A stretch of 64,000 nucleotides of DNA from Pelobates cultripes (GCA_933207985.1 OW240915.1:121426821-121490820), one strand, 5' to 3'. Shown: positions 11,281-22,630, numbered from the stretch's first letter. A program made the numbers and translations. Notes: generated by a model not told the origin, from the sequence alone.

Positions 11281-11671
11281 GACACTTCTTTATAGCAGGA
11301 TGCATATTGTTCATAGAGATGATAATACAAAGCAGAGTTAACCCCGCATAGATTAGGGGTAATAACATAAATCAACAGGCCCTCTCCTTTAGTGGGATGG
11401 AATCATAACTGGTACTACTCCAATCATCTGGGTCGATCGGGTAGCACTGATCGGTAATTCCCCAAGGAGGCTGGGACGATGACCGGACTTGCACCACGTC
11501 CACGTAGAGTGCCAATTATGTCCAAGGCGCTGTGTATATACGTTATTTTACATGTTATGTTGATAATGTTTGCAATGTTTTTTGTATCGGTATTCTCCCC
11601 TGAGTTCATAACTCTCATCACTACCCTAGGAAAATCAGCGAACAAAATTAGCAGCAACTTCCACCAAGCTA

Positions 11672-12412
11672 ATGGATTACTCCCTTAAAATCTTTTCTAT
11701 GAATGTTAATGGCCTCAATAATCCCCACAAACGCAGGCTTATGGTACGGGAGATCACCAAATCAAAGGCAGCCATTGCCTGCTTACAGGAAACTCACTTC
11801 TGTGCCAGCAACAACCCCAAATTTACCTTTAAAAGGTACTCCCAAACCTATCCTGCCCAAACTCACACCAAGACGAGAGGGGTCTCAATATACTTTCATA
11901 ATGACTGGGTTTTTGGGTTGTCCAGGGAGTACGCGAGCAAGGATGAAAGACTTCTGATAGTAGTGGGAACTCTGGACAGAATCCAGATGACAGTGGTTTC
12001 TCTATATGCACCGAACGACAGGCAAAAGTCATTCCTAAATAAGGTATTCAGGAAAATAGACCAAATGAAAGAGGGTCATACCATAATCTGTGGGGACTTT
12101 AACTGCACACATGACCTGCACCTAGACATAAGCAGATCTCAACACAGAGGACCTAAAAATGCGTCTCTCTCCCTGGGAGCCCATTTGGCCAATCTAATAC
12201 ACACACATGATTATTACGATGTCTGGCGCAGCATTCACCCTAGTACAAGGAACTATACATATTACTCACAGGTCCACATGACCTGCTCTAGAATAGATCT
12301 ATGCCTCACTGAAAGTAGGATACTCCCACATGTAGAAGTAGCACGAATAGGCCCCATCACCTGGTCGGACCATGCTCATAGATTTGAAAACACCCCATCT
12401 GGCCAGAGGTAG
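11672..12412 (+). pseudogene. L1 ORF2: endonuclease domain
   Basis: This is the APE-type endonuclease that nicks target DNA for target-primed reverse transcription. The frame from ATG 11672 shows FSMNVNGLNN (Asn of the active site), LQETHF (metal-binding Glu), VSLYAPN, ICGDFNC (catalytic Asp/Asn) and, near the end, SRIDL-x-L and WSDHA (the terminal Asp-His pair). All key residues are visible. The frame is lost just after WSDHA at about 12378 by a frameshift. The expected continuation can be followed in another frame to about 12530 and then in the original frame from 12647. Confidence 0.85.
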
Positions 12413-13707
12413 CGGCGCATGGCAACTTAATGAAACCCTACTGGACAGCCCGAGAACCCTATCAAAAATAGGGGAGAGACTAACACAATACTTCTCGGAC
12501 CACGACCAATGCACGACCCCAATCATCAATGGGTAACGCACAAGGCAGTAATGAGAGGGAATTTTATACAATTAGGCTCAACAGAGAAGAAATTACGCAA
12601 AAACGACTAATATAAACTCCAACAAGAAATCTCCGCACTGGAGAACTTGCACAAACAAAATCCAATAAAAGCACACCATGACAAATTAGGGAAACTAAAG
12701 ACAAAGTTGCACTCACTTCAGTTACAAGTCACAGAGAAACAAATGAGGCACCTAAAGCAAACATATTACATAGTGGGGAACAAAGCAGGTAAGCTACTAT
12801 CTAATAAACTTAAACAGCACCTCCAAACAAAAATTCCGTACATAATATCACAAGAAGGGGACAACTTGTACAACCCCCAGGACATAGTGAATACGTTAGC
12901 CGACTACTACGAATCCCTTTATCAACTACACAGGGACCCAACAACCCACCAACCCTCCAGGGGGGAAACTGCATTGTTCCTATATCTGGTGGAGCTCCCC
13001 CAGCAGACAGGTGACCAGGGGAGTCATCTTGACAGTCCGTTCACAGAGGACGAAGTTAGGAAGGCGATACAATCTCTACCTACACACAGATCTCCTGGCC
13101 CGGACAGACTATCCAATTACTACTACATTAAACTAGCCACCCAGCTCACACCACGCCTCACACACCTATTCAACACAATCAAACAATCTAGACACCTTCC
13201 TAAAGAAATGCTAGATGCATTTAAAGTAACGTTACCTAAACCCATTAAGGCCCCAACCTCCTGTGCAAATCTCTGTCCCATTTCCCTAATAAATGCGGAC
13301 CTCACGCTATATGCGAAATTAATTGCGGGAAGAATTAAACCACTGTTAATTGACCTAGTCTCAGAGGAACAGGCAGGATTTGTACCTGGGAGACAGGTAG
13401 GGGACAATACAAGGCATTTCATAAATCTCATAGATTGGGCAAACAGTTCCTCACAAGAATGTCTGATACTGGCACTCGACGCAGAAAAAGCGTTTGATCG
13501 CTTACACTGGGGATACATGGAACAAACCTTGTCCAGGATGGGATTACCAACCCAATTCATAACTAGAATAAAAGCTCTCTACCAGGACCTGTCTACCAAA
13601 GTATTTAGCACAGGCTTTCTATCCAAACCCTTTCCTCCTATTTTTAACTGAGCCGGAATCCTCTATTCCGCACTTGGTGGATCTTCTGGGAAACTACGGA
13701 AGAGCGT
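12413..13707 (+). pseudogene. L1 ORF2: linker and reverse transcriptase (active-site deleted)
   Basis: The open frame 12647-13651 holds the linker and fingers/palm: SPGPDRLSNYYY, PISLINADLTLYAKLIAGR, EEQAGFVPGRQVGDNTRH and LALDAEKAFDRLHW (first catalytic Asp region). After FSTGFLSKPFP (about 13605-13635) the sequence jumps to a piece matching I-P-H-L-V-D-L-L-G-N-Y-G (about 13663-13700), which normally lies well downstream. The block with the RQGCPLSPLLF and FADD motifs, about 60 or more residues, is therefore missing. A solo LTR then interrupts at 13708. Without the FADD box the copy cannot encode an active polymerase. Confidence 0.8.
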
Positions 13708-14724
13708 TGTAGCGGAGATGCAATATTCCCCAGGTTATCTCCGCTTATAATCCAAGTGAGGCTCAGGAACAAGTAAATTGTAAATCCACAGGCAAGGTTT
13801 CCAGCAGGCAAAGTAACACAGCAGTATCCCAACAGCAATCCCAATAACTGGACGACATAGCTTTATTCCACACTGGCCTTTTAAAGCATGCTCCCATGCA
13901 AGGGAGGGATTACATTCATTAATACAGTAGCCAATCCTGTCCTGGTAACCTCCCACACATCTCCTCCCCTCAGACATAATCCCCTTATCCAGTACACCAA
14001 TTCCCCCTGCTTCTGGATGTACCCCAGGGGTACCCCTTTAAATCCTACATCCCCTGGTAGCCCTGATCTGGGTGAACAACATATCCAAAAATCACCCAGA
14101 TCAGACCAGAGGTTCGGGAAATTCATGGAGGGAATAAAATGACCGACCGCCCGGAGTGAAACAGCCGAATGCGGTTCCATGTGAATGGGCCCTGCGGTCG
14201 GTCCTGGAGTCAGGGAATGAATGGCATGAAAACCTCTAGCTATAGAGTCTAGGGAGGGTTCGCCTGAATCCCCTCTTCGGTTCTTTCTATCTATCGAACG
14301 AGGGGCCGTTCGGTAGTTAGGAACAGAACGGACCGGGCTTGTGGAGGTTTCAGCTGTGTTCGCCTAGTCGAGTGTCCGATTTGAGTTCCAGACACTCGAC
14401 GGCAAAACACAGCTGTTTCAGGAGTTTTAAAATGGCCGCCGCCACGTGTTCGTTTGTCGAATGGCGGCCACCCCCGAGAACAAAGGACGGCTACTTAACT
14501 TGTCAATTACCCGTTCGCAACAATGTTGCAACGGGTAATTGAGGACACACTTCACACAGGGGAGGTCTGATTGTTCGTTAGTTTCATTCCCTTAGTTTAT
14601 TCGAATGATTCTACCGAACAATCAGAGGAATACATTTCTTTTAAAACACATATGAAGCCAGCAGTTTACACGAATGCAGCTATTCACATGAAATTTGCAG
14701 GACAACCCAGTGCCATCCGCTACA
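13708..14724 (-). repeat. Solo LTR, Gmr1-like Gypsy family (minus)
   Basis: The plus strand reads TGTAGCGGAG at the left and CCATCCGCTACA at the right. It is 1017 bp long and in the same orientation as the LTRs of the complete element at 32874-38933. The 5-bp flanks are AGCGT (13703-13707) and AGTGT (14725-14729), a target duplication with one substitution. It sits in L1 ORF2, whose reading resumes right after it. Confidence 0.85.
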
Positions 14725-15307
14725 AGTGTCCTACTATAAAAACTTGGCTAAGACCCAAGCACTACCCATTAATCTACCACACGCTATAATTACACATCTA
14801 GAAATCAAATTCCACTACAAATTCCAAAAAATCACTACATTGTTTAGGTATACAATTGACCAAAAACTTACAAACCATACCCCAAGATAATCACATACCA
14901 TTAATGAAAAGAATTGAGACAAACCAGGGAAAGTGGGCAGCCCTGGAAATCTTGTGGCTGGGTTGAATCCAATCCCTAAAAATGATGATGCTCCACCTGA
15001 TCCTATACATCTTTCGCACCCTACCCATAGCACTACCATCTAAACTAGTGACCAGATTTCAATCCAAAATAAACGCAAATGTCTGGAAGAGGAAGCCTCC
15101 CAGAGTAGCACGTCACAAACTTGGGCTCCCTTACACAAAAGGAAGTCTAGGATTACCTGACATAAGAGCGTACTAGAGAGCATAAGTACTAGCGCAGGGA
15201 ATAAGGCTCCTCAAACCCCCAGAGTCACAACAAAGCCCTATCTGGTTGTCACTAGAGAACTCATGCCTACGTCCCTACGATATAGCTCACTCCTTGTGGG
15301 TTAGCAC
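14725..15307 (+). pseudogene. L1 ORF2: post-polymerase region, first part
   Basis: The frame resumes with ALPINLPHAIITHLEIKFHY and later FRTLPIALPSKLVTRFQSKI and LGLPYTKGSLGLPDIRAY (about 15007-15174). This is the region following the polymerase in L1 ORF2. Several stops are present. It ends at the target site AGCAC (15303-15307) of the next LTR. Confidence 0.75.
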
Positions 15308-16682
15308 TGTAACGGCACCCCTAGGGTACTATGGTGAATGCTGCGCCACACATCGTAATAATAATGTGTGTGTATTAGATTGGCCAAATGGGCTCCCAGG
15401 GAGAGAGACACATTTTTAGGTCCTCTGTGTTGAGATCTGCTTATGTCTAGGTGCAGGTCATGTGTGCAGTTAAAGTCCCCACAGATTATGGTATGACCCT
15501 CTTTCATTTGGTCTATTTTCCTGAATACCTTATTTAGGAACGACTTTTGCCTGTCGTTCGGTGCATATAGAGAAACCATTGTCATCTGGATTCTGTTCAG
15601 AGTTCCCATTACTATCAGAAGTCTTTCATCCTTGCTCGCGTACTCCCTGGACAACCCAAAAACCCAGTTAACAGCCGTTTAGTAGATCTTCCCCTTCCAC
15701 CGAACCGGAGAAGTATATGAATGCTCTCAAATGCTGTAAGCAGCTGAATAGGAAAAACCATGCGAATAGGTTTACACTCCTAGCAGTCGAACTGGAACAG
15801 CATACAATAAATCTCCCCCCCCCCCAAGAATGAGACAAGGCTCCGTTTTGAGGGTCAAGCAGGAACAGACAGAGCTGTGGGTTTATTGTTCTTATATACA
15901 CATTAGTACCACCCACAGGGTTTTGGAAAACAACCAATAAACACATACAATACACTCAGACACTCCCACACAAAATCCTCCCCTCTGCCTGTGATACAAT
16001 TACCTTAAACAATGGGTAATGTAATTATCACCGGCAGAGAAATACAGTTTTTCCACATTATTCATAACTTTAAAAGTATGCATCACAATCACATAACTTA
16101 CAATTTCAGAATCTGTATACTCCAAATACTAACATATGTCAAAATCATCCAAATTGGTTCAGTGGTTCAAAAGATAGATCGAAGTCCTTTGTGACCAAAG
16201 GAAGCATGGCTTTTCTGCCCAAAACCAGTTCCACTGAGTCTTCTATCCTGGAGATAATTGGGAAGTAATCAAATTATCTCCAAGGACAGAGGCAAAACTC
16301 CATTAAGCATATGGCAGTAAAAAGACAGTAAAATACAATAAAACACACAAGGTTACATTATTACATAAAATACAGACATGCAACATATCCCCAGATAGCT
16401 TAGGTCTGAGTACACATTATTACTGAATGGCACTCAGACCACACACATACAGTTCAATTGCCATGGAGCCAAAGTCTTTCCCATAGTCTTTCATTATACG
16501 AATGGACTCCATGGTATAGCGATCTGGGGTATCACCGCTCAAAGAGGGCAAGCACTGAATGACCCGGCTTTCGTGTCTTTGCAGGGGAAAATCAAGCGTT
16601 TCAACATGGGGCCATAGTCTAAAGGCAGCAGGCGGGCAACCAGGCTCCTCCAACGCAAAGTGGTGAGATTGGTCTCATCACA
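15308..16682 (-). repeat. LTR of family 2 (minus) with inverted L1 fragment inside
   Basis: The plus strand begins TGTAACGGCACC and ends GGTCTCATCACA, with perfect 5-bp target duplications AGCAC at 15303-15307 and 16683-16687. L1 ORF2 reads through when the LTR is removed. Excluding the L1 fragment the length is about 1030 bp, like the solo LTR at 24429-25500. It contains a C-run near 15816-15825. Confidence 0.8.
15326..15667 (-). other. Inverted fragment of L1 endonuclease within the LTR
   Basis: The minus strand encodes the same endonuclease segment as 11900-12250 (SREYASKDERLLIV, ICGDFNC, SRSQHRGPKN), with about six amino-acid differences in some 108 residues. It lies in reverse orientation about 18 bp inside one end of a family 2 LTR that is itself inserted in the same L1. 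It has no start or stop of its own. See the findings for possible origins. Confidence 0.85.
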
Positions 16683-17605
16683 AGCACGATCCCTAAGAAG
16701 GCGGACGTACGACCGCTACAGTGTACTAAATTTTTGCTCTCCTCATGGGTAGCCTGGAGCCAAAGTATAGTGTCCACCAAGGAACTACTAAAGGAGGCCC
16801 CGGTGGAGTCTCTAATGACTCTCTCACCGGACTTAGCAATAAAAGCATGAACAGAAAAGGAGGTACTCAAGGTGTGAGACCTGTTGGAGGGAGACAATGT
16901 ACGTGCCTTCCCGATCCTACAACTGAAATACTCCCTGACACCAAGAGATCTATTCTTACACCTCAGAATAAAAAACATACTGATGACCCGACTAACGCAA
17001 CTTCCCTCTAAGCCCGAATTGGATGTACTGCCCCTTCCTCAAATTCTATCACCCAAACAGACGAAGCCCCTATCTCTTTGTTACAATGCTGTACTGGGGG
17101 GACCGGTTCACGCGAAACTATCATACATGTCCCAGTGGGAGAAGGAATTGGGAAGGGAATTCCCCATAGAACAATGGCACGAAGCAATGAAGATGACAAA
17201 AAAAATCCTCAAGAAGCCTCTCACTGTGAGAGGCGTACTGTAAAATAGCTATGAGCTGGTACTTAGTACAGCATAGATTAGCTTGCATGTACTTGCATGG
17301 ACTTCCGAGTTATGCTGGAGGTGTGATAGTGGGGTAGGAACAATGCTACACACTTTCTGGAATTGTCTAGGTCTACAAAACTACTGGGAGCAAGTGAGAT
17401 CAATGATTTTAACCAAAGCACAAGTGAGGCTAGCACGCAGGCCAGAACACTATCTCCTGCCTATGATGCCTACACTGGTGGAACACCCCTACAAAAAAAG
17501 TTATCATAAACATCCTTAGCCTGGCGAAAATCAATGTGGCACTGCATTGGAAAAGCAAAACAACCCCCTCCGTGGCAGTCGTTAAACAAAAATTAGATAT
17601 AATTA
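16683..17605 (+). pseudogene. L1 ORF2: C-terminal region with cysteine motif
   Basis: Segments such as LLEGDNVRAFPILQLKYSL, HLRIKNILMTRL, KLSYMSQWEKELGR and finally CWRCDSGVGTMLHTFWNC (about 17312-17366) match the end of L1 ORF2, the last being its C-x-x-C...H...C cysteine motif. The frame changes at least three times. It fades into non-coding sequence by about 17590. Confidence 0.8.
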
Positions 17606-18003
17606 CAGTTTCAAGAAAAAGTATGTGAACCCTTTGGAATGATATGGATTTCTGCACAAATTGGTCATAAAATGTGATTTGATCATCATCTAAGTCACAA
17701 CAATAGACAATCACAGTCTGCTTAAACTAATAACACCCAAAGAATGAAATGTTGCCATGTTTTTATTGAACACACAGTGTAAACATTCACAGTACAGGTG
17801 GAAAAAGTATGTGAACCCCTAGACTAATGACATCTCCAAGAGCTAATTGGAGTGAGATCAATGAGATGAGATTGGAGGTGTTGGTTACAGCTGCCCTGCC
17901 CTATAAAAAAACACACACCAGTTCTGGGTTTGCTTTTCACAAGAAGCATATTTGTCATCTTTTTCTCTTCTTTTTGAGGTTACAAAATTACTCAATACCT
18001 GTA
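17606..18003. mobile_element. Tc1-like end fragment
   Basis: This begins after a TA with CAGTTTCAAGAAAAAGTATG. A second GTATGTGAACCCCT copy in the same orientation lies about 184 bp further (17805), the paired binding-site (IR/DR) pattern of Tc1 ends. Only the end and 5' untranslated part remain; it is cut off by LTR sequence at 18004. No transposase is left. Confidence 0.7.
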
Positions 18004-18107
18004 TGTGACAAAAGCAATTTCACCACTGTTTTTTGGAGAGGACTAATGGCTAGCCTTTTGCCCAAAGACTATGGGCCCTGCAAAAAGACATGATAAAAAG
18101 TGACTTC
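18004..18107 (+). repeat. Start of a family 2 LTR, truncated
   Basis: TGTGACAAAAGCAATTTCACC and the following CTATGGGCCC line match the first 100 bp of the solo LTR at 24429. It is interrupted by another LTR of the same family at 18108. Confidence 0.65.
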
Positions 18108-18548
18108 TGTGGCGAAAGTGACCTCGCCACTGGTTTTTCGAGGGGCCTGTTTGCCAGCCTCCTGCCCTGCAACTATGGCCCTGGGATGTAGTGCCCTTTA
18201 TGGAACTGCTTTGGGCATATTGTATTTTATTATTCTGCTGCTGGTCCTTTAAGAACCATTTGGGGACACACTGTGGAGTTACTGGGTGGCCACCATATCA
18301 TGTATCAGAGGCACATGGTGAGAACAATGGATGAAGCACATGGTGAGAACTATGGATGGCGGCCATTTTACCTCACAGACACTGTTTGGACTTTTCTACA
18401 CGGTGCCATCTCACCGGTATTTGGTGCACAAAGACATCGTGCAGTAGTTTTAAACTACAGAACAGGGGACACATTTAACAGTAATTATTTTTCATATAGC
18501 CTGTATATGTTCTGCGGAATCTGCATTAAACCGTATCTTTCAAAGTAC
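18108..18548 (+). repeat. LTR family 2 fragment (5' part)
   Basis: It begins TGTGGCGAAAGTGACCTCGC and is the reverse complement of 10840-11280 almost throughout. Homology stops at about 18548. An internal duplicated block (CACATGGTGAGAAC, at about 18312 and 18338) is shared with the minus copy. Confidence 0.75.
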
Positions 18549-18715
18549 TATTCCTCTGTGTCTTTAGAATGAGTAAAAGTAATTCCAATATGGCGGCTTG
18601 AGACACCAGTAAGGCACATCTGCCTGGATTTAAAAGATGCTACTTCCGTTTCCGGTGACGTACTTCCCAAATGGCGAACTTCCTGTAAAGCACGGCCGTT
18701 TTCTTGTCCTCTTTA
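18549..18715. other. Unassigned sequence
   Basis: No gene or known repeat is recognised here. It continues on the other side of the hAT MITE at 19177-19440. Confidence 0.3.
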
Positions 18716-18723
18716 ATACATCC

Positions 18724-19168
18724 TAGACATGTGCAATTCATTTCGGTCCGAATTAAAATTCGGACGAATTTCAGCAATTCGGACATTTGGATGTTTCGAA
18801 TGTCCAAATTGCCAAAGTGGCGAATTGACAAATTTCCGAAGGGCTGAAATTCCGAATTACTGAATTGCCGAAGTCCCTAATTGCTGAAGTGGCGAATTTC
18901 AGAAGTGCCGCAGTGCTTCGGATTACTGAAATATGGCAAAACAGGAGAGGCAGGGAAAATTAAGGAAATGATGACAGGAATCTAACCTTAAGCCTACTCC
19001 TAGCCCTAAACCCACACCTACCCCTAACCCTAGGGTTAGGTTTGGGGTAGGGTTAGGAGTAGGGTTAGGGAACTGCCAAAGTCCTGAATTGCCAAATTCC
19101 CAAATTACTGAAGTCCCAAATTGCCGAAGTCCAAACCGAACAAAGTTTTTTGCCCATGCACATCACTA
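18724..19168. mobile_element. hAT-type MITE with telomere-like centre
   Basis: The terminal inverted repeats read TAGACATGTGCA on the left and TGCACATCACTA on the right. The 8-bp flanks are ATACATCC (18716-18723) and TTACATCC (19169-19176), matching at 7 of 8 bases, as expected for hAT. The 445-bp interior is rich in CGAATT/GAATTG/CCGAA lines, and its centre (about 18997-19070) is made of CCTAACCCTA and TAGGGTTAGG-like repeats facing each other. It has no coding capacity. Confidence 0.7.
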
Positions 19169-19176
19169 TTACATCC

Positions 19177-19440
19177 CACCTTCTTGTTTGTCAAGTCCTA
19201 CCTACTTTTTAATTTAGGCAGTTCCCTGGAAATGAGTTTGTAAAGTGACACTCCTTTAGATATATACTCTGTCCTTGCGTGTCATCGGAAGCCATTTTAT
19301 ATGAGGGCAAAATGCCCACAATGCTAAATTAAAGAAGAAAAACATATCTTTTACAATATTACACATACATTTACATAAAAAAATATATAAAATAACTATG
19401 ACAGAGTGCATATGCAAATGTAAATAAGATTTAAAAAAAA

Positions 19441-19472
<32 letters not shown>

Positions 19473-19544
19473 CCACAAAATACCCCTGCACTCCAACTAG
19501 AAAAATAAAAATAGTACCTAGTGCTCTGGTGGCTTAATCATAAA
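19177..19544. repeat. Unassigned sequence with (AT)n
   Basis: No gene is seen. An A-run and an AT microsatellite occupy 19430-19472, and the sequence leads directly into the left arm of the Penelope-like element. Confidence 0.5.
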
Positions 19545-19970
19545 CAAAGTGAAAATACCGGCACTCAAGGTTTTCCAGAAGATAACTTCTCCATTTATTG
19601 CGGAAGAAAAATTCGACGTTTCAGTTCCACTGGGGAGCTTTCATCAGGACACAAACATTCATAAAACTGAAAAGACTTATATAGGACATATAATCATGTG
19701 GTACTTATAATCAGCTGGTTTTCATTACCTTCAGCCACCGAGTTTGCTATGCCCGCCCATTAATTTCAAAGGTACTTCCTGGTCAGTTAATCATCTGACC
19801 GAATAGGCTAATTTCATTGACTTGACAACTACGTTATTGGGGCAACCAGGGACACTTACATCTCATTGGTTGAATCACCAAATTACGGTGTCTCATATGA
19901 ACCAAAGTAAGCCTGTTTGCAAAGTGCAAAACAATCAACAACAGGGCGTCGCCGTAGCAACCGGCATGTG
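19545..19970 (-). repeat. Left inverted arm of Penelope-like element 1
   Basis: This is the reverse complement of 23951-24376 with few differences. It includes the AAACGTCGA-type block (here TCGACGTTTCAG near 19613). It ends just before a TATATAAG box (about 19975) and the first polymerase codons. Confidence 0.85.
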
Positions 19971-19980
19971 ACTCTATATA

Positions 19981-20997
19981 AGAATTTTGTACACACTACC
20001 AAAAATACATAAAAATCTTGAAAATCCACCCGGACGCCCCATTGTATCTGCCACAGAGGGGATATTAGAACCCATAGCAAGATATTTAGATCATTTATTT
20101 AAAGATCCGGTCACCTCCTTGGAAACTTGTATAAAAGACACCCCTGATCTTCTTCAACGACTCAAGGGAGTAGGCAAGTTTAATGGTATTCTTTTAACCA
20201 TGGACGTTGGAAGTCTCTATACCATTATCCCTCACGAAGCAGGGATTCAAGCTATGCGCAATTTACTTTCCCATTCACTATGTTACCAAGGACCACCAAT
20301 TAAATATATGTGTTGGAACTCTTGAGCATCACACTTCAAAACAATTATTTCCGCTTTGAGAATGATTGGTTCCTACAGATATCAGGAACGTCGATGGGGG
20401 GCCGCAATGGCACCAATGTATGCAAATACATTTATGTATGATTATGAAACTAAAAACATCTTCCAGAATTATGACCATCAAATCATTCGTTACTTTAGAT
20501 TTATCGATGATATTTTAATCTTATGGGGAGGCTCAATTGAAGAAGCCAACCAATTTGTAGAGGTTCTCAACAACCTACCGTCTCAAGTCAGAGTAACTTC
20601 AACCATCAGCGACTCCAGTGTCCAATTCCTTGATATCGAACTTATGATAGTTAATCACCATGTAGAGTACACATTATTTACGAAACCTAAAGACTGCAAT
20701 ACAATACTACATTTTGACAGTTTCCATCCCAAGCATCTGAAGCAATCGTTGCCTTACTCACAGTTTTTGAGTTTTTCACAACAACTCACGGGGAGGACAG
20801 CATGAATACAGATGTATGAGAAATTTCAAGCGAGGGGTTACCCTCGATGTGTTTTAGATAAAGCACTTCAAAAAGCAAACACAGTTGTCGCTTCAGACCT
20901 AAAATTGGAAACAAAGTCCACGAACACCAGGTGTAGGTTTTCCTCGCAGTTGAGCATTGCGAGTTCTGAACTGAATTCTACTATTCGGAAGCACTAG
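19981..20997 (+). pseudogene. Penelope-like reverse transcriptase, broken
   Basis: The motifs are LPKIHKNLENPPGRPIVS (about 19995-20050), the conserved Penelope block; LTMDVGSLYTIIPHE (first catalytic Asp, about 20197-20241); GAAMAPMYANTFMYDYE (about 20401-20451); and FRFIDDILILWGG (catalytic F-x-DD box, about 20494-20532). The frame is lost near 20323 (stop in place of LTLQNNYF) and is regained by 20356. The N-terminal part of the polymerase is missing upstream of 19981, so this is a 5'-truncated copy. The catalytic aspartates are intact. Confidence 0.85.
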
Positions 20998-21047
20998 CGC
21001 ATACTTGAATTGGATCATTCACTTTCTGAGACTTTCCAGCAGACCCG

Positions 21048-21599
21048 ATGATGTGCTATCGACGGAATAAGAACCTAAGAGACTTGCTAGTGAAAACTGA
21101 CCCACGGCATTGCTACAGCAAGACAAAGAAAGAGAGTATCAATGTGGGGTGTGTGAGATGTTTGGGGTGCGTAACGTGTGGTCATCTCATCCCTTCTAAA
21201 ACTTTCACACACCCCTACACAGGAAAAGTCTATAAAATCCAACAACGGATCCATTGTCGGACTGATCACGTTATATACAAACTAACGTGTCCATGTGGAC
21301 TGAATTATGTAGGCAAAACAGAGACTGCTCTCTGTGAAAGAATTAGAGGCCACAGATCCAGTATCCGGCTAGCCTTTCGTGATCGCAAGTCGGACAAGCC
21401 AGTGGCCCGACATTTCCTAGAATCTCAACATCTTTTGACCTCATTAAGATGTGTAGCAATTGAACATATTCCTTCTCCTACACGTGGGGGGGATAGAGCC
21501 AAACTCCTGTTACAACGGGAAGCTTATTGGATATGGCAATTGGAAACCATGTCACCGAAGGGTTTGAATGAAAAGTGCTCATTTTTAGCATTCTTATAG
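21048..21599 (+). pseudogene. Penelope-like GIY-YIG endonuclease domain
   Basis: The 183-codon frame has a cysteine cluster (C-V-R-C-L-G-C-V-T-C) and then HVIYKLTCPCGLNYVGKTE, which carries the IYKL and YVGKT halves of the GIY-YIG fold. The catalytic Arg (CERIRGHRSSI), the following HF line and REAYWIWQLETMSPKGLNE close the domain. In Penelope elements this nuclease is fused C-terminal to the polymerase. Here a frame change between 20997 and 21048 separates them. The domain itself looks uninterrupted. Confidence 0.85.
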
Positions 21600-21925
21600 T
21601 TACACCATGCCCTTCATATTAGATGGTCAACAGGTTTAGTAATAATCATATCATTGTCCTTTCTTTTCCTATATACCTATATGACCCCACAGGGCCGCCA
21701 TCAGGGCATGACAACCGCAACGGTTGTCATGGGCCCGGCGGTCCTGGGGGGCCCGGACTGCTCAGGTCGTCCGGGCCCCAGATTCAGTGGGTACATACCG
21801 GGTCGCAGGGGGCCCTGCGACCCGGTATGTACTCACAGGGCCAGCCTCTTCTCCTGGGGGGCCCAGCAGCCGGTCACCTCAGGGCCCCCCAGAGGCTGGC
21901 CCTGAAAGCCGTCCGGCGCGCGAGG

Positions 21926-22025
21926 NNNNNNNNNNNNNNNNNNNNNNNNNNNNNNNNNNNNNNNNNNNNNNNNNNNNNNNNNNNNNNNNNNNNNNNNNNN
22001 NNNNNNNNNNNNNNNNNNNNNNNNN
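21926..22025. other. Assembly gap (100 N)
   Basis: Exactly 100 N, the usual placeholder for a gap of unknown size. It stands at the edge of a purine-rich tract, which probably stopped the assembly. Confidence 0.99.
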
Positions 22026-22630
22026 TTGAGGGAGGGAGAGAGGAAGGAAATTTGAGGGAGGGAGAGAGGAAGGAAATTTGAGGGACGGGGGGAGAGGAAG
22101 GAAATTTGAGGGACGGGGAGAGGAAGGAAATTTGAGGGACGGGAGGAGGGGAAGGAAATTTGAGGGACGGGGGAGAGGAAGGAAATTGGAGGGGAGAGGA
22201 AGGAAATTGGAGGGGGGAGAGAAGGAAATGAGAGGGAGAAGAAGGAAATTGGAGGGGGGAAGAAGGAAATTGGAGAGAGGGAGGGAGGGGGAGAAGAAGG
22301 AAATTGGAGAGAGGGAGGGAGGGGAGAAGGAAATTGACGGGGGGAGGGGGAGAGATTGACATCCATCACACACAATGCACACCTTGCACACAGAAAAACA
22401 CACAATGCATTACACACAGACACACGTACACAAGCAATGCATCCCTTACACACAGCAACACACAATGCACCCCTTACACACACTCAATGCATCCCTTACA
22501 GACGCACACACTGCATCCCATACATACACAAACTCATCTTGCAGCCCTTACACATACAAACACAGATTCACACAATGCATTCCTTACACACATCAGGACA
22601 TCCCCCACACACACACTCCACTCCCTGTGA
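22026..22630. repeat. GA-rich tract followed by CA-rich tract
   Basis: From 22026 to about 22355 the sequence is GGAAGGAAATTTGAGGGA-type units of about 28 to 34 bp, all purine on one strand. From about 22360 to 22630 it is ACACAATGCAT-CCTTACACAC units. The long open frames that cross both tracts on either strand are compositional artefacts. Confidence 0.85.

Larger units (their letters stand above)
9594..17605 (+). mobile_element. L1-like LINE, interrupted by three LTRs
   Basis: A near full-length L1 on the plus strand starts around GGGGGGCATGGCCAACTGC (9594). It has ORF1 at 9770, ORF2 from 11672, and ends about 17605, where a Tc1 fragment begins. It contains three LTR insertions (10228-11280, 13708-14724, 15308-16682). 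ORF2 also lacks a block that should hold the reverse-transcriptase active site. The non-coding stretch 11281-11671 between the first LTR and ORF2 holds no gene that I can recognise and is probably the ORF1 end and spacer. Confidence 0.85.

Noticed and set aside
22026..22355. Possible CRISPR-like regular array
   Set aside because: The units are simple purine repeats without unique spacers, in a vertebrate transposon.
21833..22483. Long serine/proline-rich open frames on the minus strand
   Set aside because: They cross the N gap and the GA-rich tract, so they are by-products of low complexity.
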